The translations under genes and the position numbers were made by a program. Under the pieces are notes generated by a model. It had not been told where the DNA came from, made no database searches, and saw only the letters and a program-made list of their open reading frames with translations. Below are positions 25,928-34,459 of a stretch of DNA of 64,000 bases, in pieces. Numbering within the stretch: the first letter of the stretch is position 1; the number at the start of each line of letters is the position of its first letter. Source of the DNA: Pseudomonas sp. RIT-PI-r (GTDB taxonomy: Bacteria > Pseudomonadota > Gammaproteobacteria > Pseudomonadales > Pseudomonadaceae). The stretch covers positions 176,855 to 240,854 of the forward strand of contig NZ_LIGE01000031.1 in assembly GCF_001297015.1 (NCBI RefSeq). The letters are read 5' to 3'.

Positions 25928-26674
25928 TCAATATCCGATATTGCGTAGGGCCCCGAGTTGGGTCAGGTTGCAGTCCAGTGCACCGGCGCTTCTGCCGTTA
26001 TTGTTTAATACGACGTTGAGTTGCGTGAGGTTGTTGACCACGTTGGCACTGCCCAGCAAGCGAGTATTTTGCAGCAGGCCGCCCTGAGCGACTTGTTGCA
26101 GCGCTGTGCCTTGATTGCCGCTGGCCTGAATGGCCATCTGTACGCCGCCACTGTTGGCCGAAACCTGGACGCTGCCTGCGCCGTTGCTGCCGCTGATGGT
26201 TTGCCCGGCAACCAGCGCCTGGCCTTGCGACGGCAGCAGCGCCGGCGCCTGACTGGCTTCACTGACGTTGATCGCGACGTTGTTGCTCGCGGTGTTGCCA
26301 TCGCCCGCCGCGCGCACGCTTTGCGTCACACCCTGCGTGCTATTGAGGCCGGCGCCACCGATCACGGTGCCGTTGCCCAGTGTGGGAACACTGCCATTGC
26401 CCGACTCCTTGATGGTCGAGACGTAGAATTCCGGTTTGACGGTAGACGCTTGGACCTGCATCGAGGTGGCAGCCCCGATCAAGTCGCCGCTGGCATTGCG
26501 CCAAGTGCTACTCATGACGATGCCGAAGCTGATAATCCGCCCCGGCATGACATAGCGACCACGCAGCTCTGCAAGCTCTTGGTCTTTGATTTCGATGGGT
26601 TTGAATCCGGCATGTGCAAAACCCGACGCACTCGCTGCCAGGCAGGCGGCGGCCAGCCAGTATGAGCTTTTCAT
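25928..26674 (-). CDS. fapE: Fap amyloid system protein FapE
   Basis: A 248-residue exported protein, signal peptide MKSSYWLAAACLAASASGFA, rich in Ala, Gly, Asn, Gln and Ser with low-complexity stretches such as VSANSGGVQMAIQASGNQG. The motif ELRGRYVMPGRIISFGIVMSS near the mature N-terminus and the NVVNNLTQLNVVLNN ending identify FapE, a minor component found in Fap fibrils and needed for the system. The ATG at 26674 is chosen because GGGAG is six bases upstream; an upstream ATG at 26692 is possible. Confidence 0.88.
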   Translation of the reverse strand: MKSSYWLAAACLAASASGFAHAGFKPIEIKDQELAELRGRYVMPGRIISFGIVMSSTWRNASGDLIGAATSMQVQASTVKPEFYVSTIKESGNGSVPTLGNGTVIGGAGLNSTQGVTQSVRAAGDGNTASNNVAINVSEASQAPALLPSQGQALVAGQTISGSNGAGSVQVSANSGGVQMAIQASGNQGTALQQVAQGGLLQNTRLLGSANVVNNLTQLNVVLNNNGRSAGALDCNLTQLGALRNIGY

Positions 26675-26717
26675 CTGCTGCTCCCGGGACATCCAGTCCC
26701 ACTCTCTAACTCGGCGA

Positions 26718-27398
26718 TTAAAAGAAGTCGCTCTGAATGAACCCGAAATCCATCAATTCCGCATCTTTGACAGGGTTGAAACCATCCAGCTTGTTCTTTG
26801 CTGTCAGTGGCACCGGAGGACTGCGCAAAGCGTTAGCCTTGTCGTAACCAGGGCCTACGATGGCAAAGACAATGCCGTTCCAACCTTTGACAAAGTCATC
26901 GTGCTTGTAGCGTTTGTGGCCGAGAACCGGGTCTCCGATGTACACCCAATCCTTGTCTGAACGCTGCAGTACGACGAAATGCTTGTAGCCGCGAATGTCC
27001 ATCAGGACCACCACCGGAATGGTCACCGCTTCGAGTTTCTCTGGCGGGATCCGGTAGCCTCGGGCACGCATGCCGATGCTTTCTACGTAGCGCTTCATGT
27101 CGAGCATGGAGAAGCCCTGGGTACGAACCAGGTCCTGGTCAGCGTTGACCAGCATGCCTTTGATGATGTGCTCCTCATCGACGTCGAGCCAGTAGGCTTG
27201 GCGCAGGACCGTTGCCAGTGCAGCAGCGCCGCAACTGAAATCGGTCTTTTGTTCGACGATGTCGGCAAACTTGCGCTCACGCAAGCTTTGCACGTCCTTG
27301 TAAACCAGCACGCCGCCGGGTAGGGCAGCCACTGGCATCTGCGCCGCCTGAGTCAGGCCACACAGACAAAGCAAAGCGAGGAGGGCGGGAGTTCGCAT
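26718..27398 (-). CDS. fapD: C39-type cysteine protease FapD
   Basis: A 226-residue exported peptidase of the bacteriocin-processing C39 family. The catalytic residues are C56 in TDFSCGAAALATVL, H140 in GYKHFVVLQ and D156 in YIGDPVLG. A signal peptide spans about the first 20 residues. FapD is proposed to process or regulate secretion of Fap components in the periplasm. It follows fapC after 63 bases that include a terminator-like hairpin, so its expression may be lower than that of the major subunit. Confidence 0.92.
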   Translation of the reverse strand: MRTPALLALLCLCGLTQAAQMPVAALPGGVLVYKDVQSLRERKFADIVEQKTDFSCGAAALATVLRQAYWLDVDEEHIIKGMLVNADQDLVRTQGFSMLDMKRYVESIGMRARGYRIPPEKLEAVTIPVVVLMDIRGYKHFVVLQRSDKDWVYIGDPVLGHKRYKHDDFVKGWNGIVFAIVGPGYDKANALRSPPVPLTAKNKLDGFNPVKDAELMDFGFIQSDFF

Positions 27399-27424
27399 GA
27401 TCGATACGCCTTGTGGAACCGAGG

Positions 27425-27448
27425 AAAAGCCCCGTTGCCGGGGCTTTC
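27425..27448 (-). terminator. hairpin between fapC and fapD
   Basis: Stem AAAGCCCCG / CGGGGCTTT with a four-base loop and a short TTTTCC run on the minus strand. It lies inside the fap operon, 13-36 bases after the fapC stop, and could allow partial termination or protect the fapC message end. Confidence 0.65.
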
Positions 27449-27461
27449 GTTTCGATCGCGA

Positions 27462-28451
27462 TTACAGGCAGGCTCTGCAACCTGCGGCGATGGACAGCGA
27501 GTTGCTTTGTTGGTTGCCCACACCAGACGAGACGTTGGCTCCACCGTTGCCGGAGAAGTTGTTCATCGAGTTGGTCATGTTGGCATTGTTGACCACCGGC
27601 GCTTTCCAGCCGTCTTTGGTCATCACTTGCTGAGTGGTTACGCCAGCGAGGCCAAAGGTACCCACGGCTTCGAACTTGGCTTTCTGGTCATCGTTGCCAC
27701 CATGGCCGCCGCCACGATTGCCGTAACCACCGTGATCATCGTCTTCGATGGTTGCGGTGCCTTTGGCCTTAAACACGCCAGCAGCAGCATATGTACCGGT
27801 GAGGGTGTCGGTTTTGTAGGTTTGCACGCCTTTGTTTTCTACCACCAGGCCAGTCGAGGACTGGTTGGCGGAAGCGGCGGCCTGAGCTACGCGGCCACCC
27901 GAAACGGCGATCGCCAGGTTGTTTTTCTGCTGGTTGAAGTTGCCCGCACTGACGTTGATGCCGATGTTGCCGGAACCATTGTTGCCTGCGTTGTTGAGGT
28001 TGGCATTGTTGAAGGTCGACGAGTTTTTCACGTAGTTGTTGTTGTTGACCTGAGTCGCGCTCGAGGCTGCAACAGCGTTACCGAAGATGAAGCTCTCGTC
28101 AGCAGTGGCCAATGCAGCAGCGTTGTCCTGCTGGTTGCCGTCGCCGGCTGCAACGTTGGCGCCCATGTTGCCGTTGGAACCGTTGAGCGAGTCACTGGCG
28201 TTAGCGTTGTTCAGCGTGCCCTGGTTTTTTACCACGTTGCCGTCACTGTCTTGCACATCAAGCACAGCGGCGCCGGCACCCGCAGTGATTTGCAGCAGTT
28301 GTTCCAGGGTTGGACCTTTAGGCTGGTTATTGCCGTGGCCGTTGCCGTGCCCATTACCATGATCGTCATCACGACCGCCTGCCTGTGCTGCGATTGCCAT
28401 CACTGCTGCAAGTGCGAAAACCAGTGGTTTGAGAGCCATTGTAGGTTTCAT
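27462..28451 (-). CDS. fapC: major functional amyloid subunit FapC
   Basis: A 329-residue fibril subunit. After the signal peptide there is a Gly/His/Asn-rich segment, then three imperfect repeats ending in GNMGANVAAGDGNQQDN, GNIGINVSAGNFNQQKN and GGANVSSGVGNQQSN. Linker 1 is short, linker 2 longer and charged (IEDDDHGGYGNRGGGHGG). The protein ends GCRACL, the conserved CxxC of FapC. These repeats form the amyloid core in the extracellular matrix and promote biofilm. Third gene of the operon. Confidence 0.95.
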   Translation of the reverse strand: MKPTMALKPLVFALAAVMAIAAQAGGRDDDHGNGHGNGHGNNQPKGPTLEQLLQITAGAGAAVLDVQDSDGNVVKNQGTLNNANASDSLNGSNGNMGANVAAGDGNQQDNAAALATADESFIFGNAVAASSATQVNNNNYVKNSSTFNNANLNNAGNNGSGNIGINVSAGNFNQQKNNLAIAVSGGRVAQAAASANQSSTGLVVENKGVQTYKTDTLTGTYAAAGVFKAKGTATIEDDDHGGYGNRGGGHGGNDDQKAKFEAVGTFGLAGVTTQQVMTKDGWKAPVVNNANMTNSMNNFSGNGGANVSSGVGNQQSNSLSIAAGCRACL

Positions 28452-28524
28452 GGTGTTTCTCCATCGTGCTTATTAGTTGGTTAAGTGTTGGTACTTTCTA
28501 ATTGCACTGCTTTTGTTGTTTGGG

Positions 28525-29100
28525 TCAGTCAGCGACCCGGATGCTCAGGGTGTTAGCCATTCGGTTCCCCACCCCGGCACTCTGGTTCACCTGGATTACC
28601 CCGCGGCTGCCGGTGAAGGCCTGATCACTTGTCGTGACCTGGCGACTGCCGGGTGAGGTACCAGTTGCTCCTGAGCTCGGTAAAAACGCCACGTTCTGTT
28701 GCGAAAGGGCGCTGTCGTCAACGCTCTGCGGGGCAGCACTGATGCTGACGCGCGTCACGTTGGCCATCTGGTTGTTGGCCCCGGCGCCCTGGTTCACACC
28801 CAGGATCCCGTTGCCGTTACTGAAAGAGTTGCCGCCGATGTTGGCGCTGGCGTTGATCGAGCGACTGGCCGGCGTATCGATTTTCTGCATTACGCTGGTG
28901 TTGGCGTGGGATTCGGTGCCGATGGCAATCGCCTTGGTATTGGCCTGTTGCATCTGGTCACCAGCGGCCTGGTTGACGTTGAAGTTGCCGCGGTATTGCG
29001 CCCCGGAATCCTGAATGTTTGCGCTATTGATCGAGCTTGGGTCGGCAGCCATGGCGCTGGTGCAACCGAGCAGGGCGAGCAGAAGAAAAGTGCGATTCAT
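28525..29100 (-). CDS. fapB: minor amyloid subunit / nucleator FapB
   Basis: A 191-residue exported protein with signal peptide MNRTFLLLALLGCTSAMA. Three repeats carry the Fap signature: FNVNQAAGDQMQQANT, LGVNQGAGANNQMANV and IQVNQSAGVGNRMANT. FapB is considered the nucleator for FapC fibres. It lacks the CxxC tail of FapC. Its ATG lies one base after the fapA stop, so the two are translationally coupled. Confidence 0.93.
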   Translation of the reverse strand: MNRTFLLLALLGCTSAMAADPSSINSANIQDSGAQYRGNFNVNQAAGDQMQQANTKAIAIGTESHANTSVMQKIDTPASRSINASANIGGNSFSNGNGILGVNQGAGANNQMANVTRVSISAAPQSVDDSALSQQNVAFLPSSGATGTSPGSRQVTTSDQAFTGSRGVIQVNQSAGVGNRMANTLSIRVAD

Positions 29101-29101
29101 C

Positions 29102-29551
29102 TTATTGGCCTCCGGCCATTCGGGTCAGAGGGGCAAGGCCGGTGCTCATGGCGCGGTTGACCGTATTGGAGATCGAGCCTCCCGCGCCGCCGCCACTGCC
29201 GGTTCTCATGCCAGGCAAGCCGTTGGTATTGGTCAGAGTGTTCATGCCGGGAAGGTTCGAGCTGGGCGTGGTCATGTTGCCGCGAATTGATGAGCCACTC
29301 GCGACACTGGCGAAGTCACCGTCACTGAGTTCGGTGCTGCTCAAGGTCTGATTGATGCGTGCCGACGGGTTGGCATTGACGGTGGTCGGGTAGGGGTCTT
29401 TGCCACCGTTGCGACCGATAGGAATAGGTTGAACGTCGCGATTGAGGACGATGACGCCATTACCTTCCGCCTGCACATTGAGGCTGATCAATGTGCTGGC
29501 TGCTGATCCGATCAGCAGGAGGCAGGTCATGCTCTTTTTGAAATTCCCCAC
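29102..29551 (-). CDS. fapA: Fap system periplasmic chaperone-like protein FapA
   Basis: A 149-residue exported protein, first gene of the fap operon. The N-terminus MGNFKKSMTCLLLIGSAASTLISL is a signal peptide; the rest is Asn/Ser/Gly-rich with RINQTLSSTELSDGDFASVASG. FapA is thought to keep FapB and FapC from premature aggregation. The start is a GTG at 29551 with AAGGA nine bases upstream; an in-frame ATG eight codons in is a weaker choice. A sigma-54 promoter is predicted 54-69 bases upstream. Confidence 0.88.
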   Translation of the reverse strand: MGNFKKSMTCLLLIGSAASTLISLNVQAEGNGVIVLNRDVQPIPIGRNGGKDPYPTTVNANPSARINQTLSSTELSDGDFASVASGSSIRGNMTTPSSNLPGMNTLTNTNGLPGMRTGSGGGAGGSISNTVNRAMSTGLAPLTRMAGGQ

Positions 29552-29604
29552 GGCAGCAATTCCTTCTTCAGTGGGCTGGCCCTAGTCAGCGTTGTGAAGG
29601 AGAG

Positions 29605-29620
29605 AGCGAAAGCTGTGCCG
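29605..29620 (-). promoter_or_regulatory. predicted sigma-54 promoter of the fap operon
   Basis: Minus strand reads CGGCACAGCTTTCGCT, against consensus TGGCAC-N5-TTGCW. The invariant GG (-24) and GC (-12) are spaced exactly 12 bases. Expected transcription start is near 29594, giving a leader of about 43 bases to fapA. Confidence 0.7.
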
Positions 29621-29683
29621 CTTTTTAAATGTTTCGTGATTTCAAATGCTTACATGAATTGAACAAAGATTTGATACACGAAC

Positions 29684-29857
29684 TGTTTCATTGTTGAAAC
29701 ACGCACAGTGACACCGACCTGTCTATTGGCTGAACAAAGCTCTGGAACGAGGGTTTGCGGCGATGTGTTTCAACTACGTAACAGGCCGACCGACAAAACG
29801 GTCAAGACTGTTGAAACGGCCACTTTGCCGTCAGGTGTGTGTTTCAGGAATGGACAC
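29684..29857 (-). promoter_or_regulatory. predicted enhancer sites (TGTTTCA inverted repeats) upstream of fap
   Basis: A perfect 7-4-7 inverted repeat TGTTTCATTGTTGAAACA lies at 29684-29701. A second, TGTTTCAACTACGTAACA, at 29766-29783 matches 5 of 7 in its right arm. Single half-sites occur at 29812-29818 (TGAAACG) and 29840-29846 (TGTTTCA). They sit about 65-240 bases upstream of the sigma-54 -24 element, where enhancer-binding proteins usually bind. Confidence 0.55.
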
Positions 29858-29908
29858 ATTTCCCCCAGAACAGGGGAAAACGGTGGGGCAGGAGCCTCTT
29901 GATCGGGG

Positions 29909-30433
29909 TTATTCGGCCAGCAGTTGCGCAACAGCTGCAAAAGCTTGCGCCTGGCGCCCGGCCCAATCGCCCTGAATGATTTGCACGGATTGGTGATGTT
30001 GCTCAAGCCAGGCGCGCGTGGCGTTGAAGAAGGCCAGACGCTGCTCCGGATCCGGCTGGCAGCGTTGACCGTCATCGGTCCAGTCGATGTGCTCCGGAGA
30101 TAGCAGCAGGTGCAAGTCGTATTGGCGTGCCAACAGCTGGGGTTCGAGCCAGGCCGGGCAGGCACCGAACAGCGTCTGGCTCCACAAAATGTTGCTCAGC
30201 AGGTGCGTGTCGAGAATCAGCAGCGCCGGTCTTTGCGCACGAGCCTGATCTTCCCATTGCAACTGACCCCGGGCGATTTCGGGGATGTCTGCCAGGCAAG
30301 TGTCGCGCGGGTTCTGCTCAATGAACCAGCGCACGTATTCGTCCACCCGCACGCCGCCGAATTGTTGCTGAAGGCCCGCCGCCAGCCAGCTCTTGCCGGT
30401 GGATTCCGGCCCGGTAAGCACCACGACTTTCAT
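29909..30433 (-). CDS. NadR-type ribosylnicotinamide kinase domain ATPase
   Basis: A 174-residue P-loop kinase. Walker A is GPESTGKSW at residues 8-16; RVDEYVRWFIEQ and LLILDTHLLSNILWSQTLFG match the C-terminal kinase domain of NadR, which phosphorylates nicotinamide riboside to NMN. The N-terminal HTH and adenylyltransferase domains of full NadR are absent. The start overlaps the PnuC stop by four bases, so uptake and phosphorylation of nicotinamide riboside are coupled; this supports the function. Confidence 0.85.
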   Translation of the reverse strand: MKVVVLTGPESTGKSWLAAGLQQQFGGVRVDEYVRWFIEQNPRDTCLADIPEIARGQLQWEDQARAQRPALLILDTHLLSNILWSQTLFGACPAWLEPQLLARQYDLHLLLSPEHIDWTDDGQRCQPDPEQRLAFFNATRAWLEQHHQSVQIIQGDWAGRQAQAFAAVAQLLAE

Positions 30434-30993
30434 GTGCGCAACGCCGGGTCGGCGCGCCATTCACGATAGCCTTGCACCGCGATCAAGGTGAACAGGCCGT
30501 ACAAGGCTGCCGTCAGGTACAGATCCTTATAGATGAACAGCCCGACAAAGATCACATCGAGGACAAACCACAGCGCCCAGCACTGCAGACGTTTCTGCGC
30601 CATCCACAACTGTGCAACCAGGCTGAACGCCGTCAACGCTGCGTCGAGCCAAGGCTGCGCGGCATCCGTCCAGTGCGCCATGGCCGCGCCCAGCAGCAGG
30701 CTGGCGACAGCGCCGACGCTGAGCCCGATCAGAATTGAACGCTGATCGAGACGTGTGACCTGCCGCCCGTCGTGCATCGTCCCGGCCCGCGTCCACTGCC
30801 ACCAGCCGTAGACCTGCAGCGCGGCGTAGATGACTTGCAGCAACATGTCGGAATACAGCTTCACTTCAAAGAAGATCCAGCTGTAGAGCAGGACCATGAC
30901 CAGCCCGATCGGCCAGCACCATGGATTCTGTTTGACCGTCAGCCAGACGGCGATCACGCCGAGGGTGGCGGCAAACAGTTCAAGCCCGGACAT
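30430..30993 (-). CDS. pnuC: nicotinamide riboside transporter PnuC
   Basis: A 187-residue membrane protein with about seven hydrophobic segments. The PnuC signatures are QVIYAALQVYGWWQWTRAG and AQLWMAQKRLQCWALWFVLDVIFVGLFIYKDLYLTAALYGLF in pieces, with the WxxxN/W-rich substrate pocket. PnuC takes up nicotinamide riboside by facilitated diffusion, with trapping by phosphorylation from the NadR-type kinase encoded directly downstream. ATG at 30993 has AAGGA upstream; no upstream ATG has a ribosome site. Confidence 0.92.
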   Translation of the reverse strand: MSGLELFAATLGVIAVWLTVKQNPWCWPIGLVMVLLYSWIFFEVKLYSDMLLQVIYAALQVYGWWQWTRAGTMHDGRQVTRLDQRSILIGLSVGAVASLLLGAAMAHWTDAAQPWLDAALTAFSLVAQLWMAQKRLQCWALWFVLDVIFVGLFIYKDLYLTAALYGLFTLIAVQGYREWRADPALRT

Positions 30994-31043
30994 GGAGGTT
31001 CCTTGGGGGGACATAAAGAAGGGAACGGATTGTACCCAAAAAA

Positions 31044-31135
31044 CTGTAGGAGTGAGCCTGCTCGCGATAGCGCTCTATCAGCCAACATTAGTGTTGCTGA
31101 CAAAACCGCTATCGCGAGCAGGCTCACTCCTACAA
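31044..31135. repeat. palindromic repeat (GGAGTGAGCCTGCTCGCGATAGC type)
   Basis: CTGTAGGAGTGAGCCTGCTC and inverse arms with the inner GCGATAGCG pair. It lies between the end of the chemoreceptor gene and the pnuC promoter, so on the chemoreceptor side it may serve as transcription end. Confidence 0.85.
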
Positions 31136-31143
31136 GGGGGAGG

Positions 31144-32778
31144 TCAGACGCGGAACTGGCGTAGCAGGCCGTTGAGTTGTTCGCTCAGTTGGCCGAGCTT
31201 CACGCTGGCGGCACTCGACTGTTCGGCCGCAATCGCCGTGCTGTGCGAGAGGCCCGCCGCCTGGGTAACGTTCTGATTGATGTCCTCGACCACATGCGCC
31301 TGTTGCAGCGTGGCGCTGGCAATCGACGCGTTCAGACCATTGAGGTTACGCAGCGCCTGGCCAATCGCATTCAAACTGGCACCGGCCAGCCCGGCTTGCT
31401 CGATGGTCAGTTGCGACGCCTTGCTGCTGTCGCCGATGACCTTCACGGCGGCTTCGGAATGGTTCTGCAGACGTTCGATCATCGACTGGATTTCCGCTGT
31501 CGACTTCTGCGTCCGCTGCGCCAACAAGCGCACTTCATCCGCCACCACGGCAAATCCGCGACCTTGCTCACCGGCCCGCGCCGCTTCGATCGCGGCGTTG
31601 AGCGCGAGCAGGTTGGTCTGCTCGGCAATCGAACGGATCACTTCCAGTACGCTGCCAATCTGAGTGCTTTCGGCCGCGAGGGTGCGAATCACCTCAACCG
31701 CTTGATCGATGGTCCCGGAAAGCTTGTCGATCTGTTGCAGGCTGCCGTCGATGTTGATCTGGCCTTGCTGCGCCTGCGCTTCGGCATCGCGCATTTCAGC
31801 GGCGGCATGCTCGGCGTTCTTCGCCACGTCCTGTACGCCGTAGGTCACCTCGTTGATCGCGGTGGCCACCAGTTCCATCTGCTGCGATTGCTGTTGGCTG
31901 CGTTGCTGCGCCTGCGAGGCGTCGCTGCCCAGCTCGGTGGACGATTGGCCCAGTGCGCTGGCCGAGACCTGCAAGTCCCCGATCACCCGGCGCAGTTTGG
32001 CGGTGAAAGCATTGAAGTGATGCGCCAGTTCGGTGACTTCATCCTTGCCGTGGGTATCGAGGCTACGCGTCAGGTCGCTTTCGCCGCTGGCGATGTTGGC
32101 CATCGCGTTCACGGTTTCCTGCAACGGACGCACGATGCTGCGGGCGATCAGGATGACCAGCAAGGCCATGATCATGGCAATCGCCAAGCCGATGATCGTG
32201 GCTTTGATCACCTGGCCCTTGAATTCCGCCTGCACATCGTCGACGTAAACGCCTGAGCCGATCACCCAGCCCCACGGTTCGAACAACTTGACGTACGAGG
32301 TCTTCGCCACCGGCTCACTGGCCCCGGGTTTTGGCCAACGGTAGTCGACCATGCCGGCGCCCTTGGCGCGGGCGATGGCGACCATTTCGTTGAACACCGC
32401 AAAACCATCCGGATCACGGATCGCCGAGAGGTTCTGGCCTTCGAGTTTGGGGTTGGTCGGGTGCATGACCATCACGGGCGTGAGGTCGTTGATCCAGAAA
32501 TAGTCACTCTGGTCATAACGCAGTCCGCGAATCGCTGTCAGCGCCTGCTTCTGCGCCGCGTCTTTGGTTAAAGTGCCGGCGGTTTCGAGGTCGTGGTAAT
32601 AGGTCAGCAGGCCGCTGGCGGTTTGCACCACATGCTGGGTTTTCTGCGCTTTGGCGTGATACAGGTCATCGTGGATCTGCTTGAGCATCAGTACGCCCAA
32701 GGTCAGCAACATGACCACCGCCACAATCAAAATGAGCCACAAGCGTCGGCTGATCGACACACTGCGCAAGCTGTTCAT
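31144..32778 (-). CDS. methyl-accepting chemotaxis protein with single Cache domain
   Basis: A 544-residue chemoreceptor. A membrane helix (about 13-32) is followed by a periplasmic sCache_2 sensor with the signature YDQSDYFWINDLTPVMVMHP and EPWGWVIGSGVYVDDV, a second helix (about 190-215), a HAMP domain (VRPLQETVNAMANIASGESD) and the signalling tip EQTNLLALNAAIEAARAGEQ. sCache_2 receptors often sense small organic acids; the ligand is not known here. ATG at 32778 is chosen with GGAG upstream; the longer frame adds non-conserved residues. Monocistronic. Confidence 0.93.
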   Translation of the reverse strand: MNSLRSVSISRRLWLILIVAVVMLLTLGVLMLKQIHDDLYHAKAQKTQHVVQTASGLLTYYHDLETAGTLTKDAAQKQALTAIRGLRYDQSDYFWINDLTPVMVMHPTNPKLEGQNLSAIRDPDGFAVFNEMVAIARAKGAGMVDYRWPKPGASEPVAKTSYVKLFEPWGWVIGSGVYVDDVQAEFKGQVIKATIIGLAIAMIMALLVILIARSIVRPLQETVNAMANIASGESDLTRSLDTHGKDEVTELAHHFNAFTAKLRRVIGDLQVSASALGQSSTELGSDASQAQQRSQQQSQQMELVATAINEVTYGVQDVAKNAEHAAAEMRDAEAQAQQGQINIDGSLQQIDKLSGTIDQAVEVIRTLAAESTQIGSVLEVIRSIAEQTNLLALNAAIEAARAGEQGRGFAVVADEVRLLAQRTQKSTAEIQSMIERLQNHSEAAVKVIGDSSKASQLTIEQAGLAGASLNAIGQALRNLNGLNASIASATLQQAHVVEDINQNVTQAAGLSHSTAIAAEQSSAASVKLGQLSEQLNGLLRQFRV

Positions 32779-33082
32779 AACGCTGTCACTCCGGATTCTT
32801 GTTTTTGTAATAAACGATCGCCAGCATCCAACCACGTTTACGTGGGCGGGCATACGCGACCCAAGTCGTATAACGCAGCAGCGCTATTAAGGCTTGTCTG
32901 ATAGGATTTCGGCCCCGCGCGTAAAAACCTGAATCCAAGTTGATATTTCACGGAATTTTGACTGTTTGGTCTGGATCCTGTGCGCGCGGAATCGGTACAG
33001 CATTTACCAGCTACGCTGATCGCAGTGAACGTAAAAAAATACTATCGGGGCATGCCGGCGCGCATCGCTCTTTGGGGGATTG
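32779..33082. other. divergent intergenic region, chemoreceptor / uppP
   Basis: About 300 bases without a recognisable gene. It must hold the promoters for both flanking genes. A short inverted pair, CCACGTTTACGTGG at 32830-32843, is the only palindrome noticed. Confidence 0.5.
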
Positions 33083-33913
33083 ATGGATCTTTGGACGGCC
33101 TTGCAGGCACTGATACTAGGAGTTGTAGAGGGGCTGACGGAGTTTTTGCCCATTTCCAGTACCGGACACCAGATCATTGTTGCCGACTTGCTCGACTTCG
33201 GTGGTGAGCGGGCCATGGCGTTCAACATCATCATCCAGCTCGGCGCGATCCTCGCGGTGGTCTGGGAATTTCGACGCAAGATCTTCGACGTGGTCATCGG
33301 CTTGCCGACTCAGCCCAGCGCACGGCGTTTCACTGCCAACCTGCTGATCGCCTTTCTGCCCGCCGTGGTGTTGGGCGTGATCTTTGCCGATCTGATTCAC
33401 GAATACCTGTTCAATCCGATTACGGTGGCAGCGGCATTGGTTGTCGGCGGCGTCATCATGTTGTGGGCGGAAAAGCGTCAGCACGAGGTGCATGCCGAAA
33501 CCGTTGACGAGATTACCTGGAAAGATGCATTGAAAGTCGGCTTCGCCCAGTGTCTGGCGATGATTCCCGGCACCTCGCGTTCCGGCTCGACCATCATTGG
33601 CGGCCTGCTGTTTGGTCTGTCACGTAAAACCGCCACGGAGTTTTCGTTCTTCCTGGCGATGCCGACGATGGTCGGCGCAGCGGTCTATTCGGGTTACAAG
33701 TATCGCGACCTGTTTGTACCGGCAGACTTCCCGGTCTTTGCCATCGGTTTCATCACGGCGTTCATCTTTGCGATGATCGCCGTGCGCGGCTTGCTGAAGT
33801 TTATTGCCAGCCATAGTTATGCGGCGTTCGCCTGGTATCGGATCGGTTTTGGCCTGCTGATTCTCGCGACCTGGCAGTTCGGCTGGGTGGACTGGGCGGC
33901 GGCCAAGCCATGA
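33083..33913 (+). CDS. uppP: undecaprenyl-diphosphatase
   Basis: A 276-residue inner-membrane phosphatase (BacA/UppP) that recycles undecaprenyl pyrophosphate for peptidoglycan and O-antigen synthesis and gives bacitracin resistance. Both signature loops are present: EGLTEFLPISSTGHQIIV near the N-terminus and AMIPGTSRSGSTIIGGLLFG in the middle. About eight membrane segments. ATG 33083 follows GGGGG by four bases. The stop overlaps the DUF1294 gene start by four bases. Confidence 0.95.
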   Translation: MDLWTALQALILGVVEGLTEFLPISSTGHQIIVADLLDFGGERAMAFNIIIQLGAILAVVWEFRRKIFDVVIGLPTQPSARRFTANLLIAFLPAVVLGVIFADLIHEYLFNPITVAAALVVGGVIMLWAEKRQHEVHAETVDEITWKDALKVGFAQCLAMIPGTSRSGSTIIGGLLFGLSRKTATEFSFFLAMPTMVGAAVYSGYKYRDLFVPADFPVFAIGFITAFIFAMIAVRGLLKFIASHSYAAFAWYRIGFGLLILATWQFGWVDWAAAKP

Positions 33914-34341
33914 GTGATTCCCGCGCACGCCGGCCTGAAGGGCGACCTTCGGGCGGTGACAACATCCAGAACCTGAAACTGAAACTGGTCGTTCTGCTGA
34001 TCGTCTGTGCGCTGCCATTGTTCGGCTCGCTGTCGATGTGGCTGCGCGGGATTTCGTGGGTGCCGTTGGCCGCTTATGGGGTCGTCAGTGTGCTGGCGTT
34101 CTTCATGTATTGGGCCGACAAGCGCAAGGCCCGCGCCGAGGCCTGGCGCACGCCGGAGAACATCCTCCACGCCGTGGAACTGGCCGGCGGCTGGCCCGGC
34201 GCGTTGATCGCCCAGCAGGTGTTCCGGCACAAGACGCGCAAGGTGTCGTTTCAGATTCTGTTCTGGGTGATTGTGCTGCTGCATCAGGTGTTCTGGATCG
34301 ACCAGCTGTTTCTCGGCTCGAACCTGCTGGCGTTGTTCTAG
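33910..34341 (+). CDS. DUF1294 membrane protein
   Basis: A 143-residue protein with a polar N-terminus and three or four hydrophobic segments. The DUF1294 motifs FMYWADKRKARAEAWRTPEN and ELAGGWPGALIAQQVFRHKTRKVSFQ are clear. Function unknown; the family is sometimes fused to a cold-shock domain, which is absent here. ATGA overlap with uppP implies co-translation. A palindromic repeat follows the stop. Confidence 0.88.
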   Translation: MSDSRARRPEGRPSGGDNIQNLKLKLVVLLIVCALPLFGSLSMWLRGISWVPLAAYGVVSVLAFFMYWADKRKARAEAWRTPENILHAVELAGGWPGALIAQQVFRHKTRKVSFQILFWVIVLLHQVFWIDQLFLGSNLLALF

Positions 34342-34360
34342 TCGCCTGCACGAGTCCCTT

Positions 34361-34448
34361 TGTAGGAGCTGCCGAAGGCTGCGATCATTTGACTTTGATC
34401 TTCTAAAAAGCAAAATCAACAGATCGCAGCCTTCGGCAGCTCCTACAC
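34361..34448. repeat. palindromic intergenic repeat
   Basis: TGTAGGAGCTGCCGAAGGC and inverse arms with a slightly decayed inner segment (GATCATTTGACTTTGATC), between two convergent genes. Confidence 0.85.
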
Positions 34449-34459
34449 AGGGATCGGGT

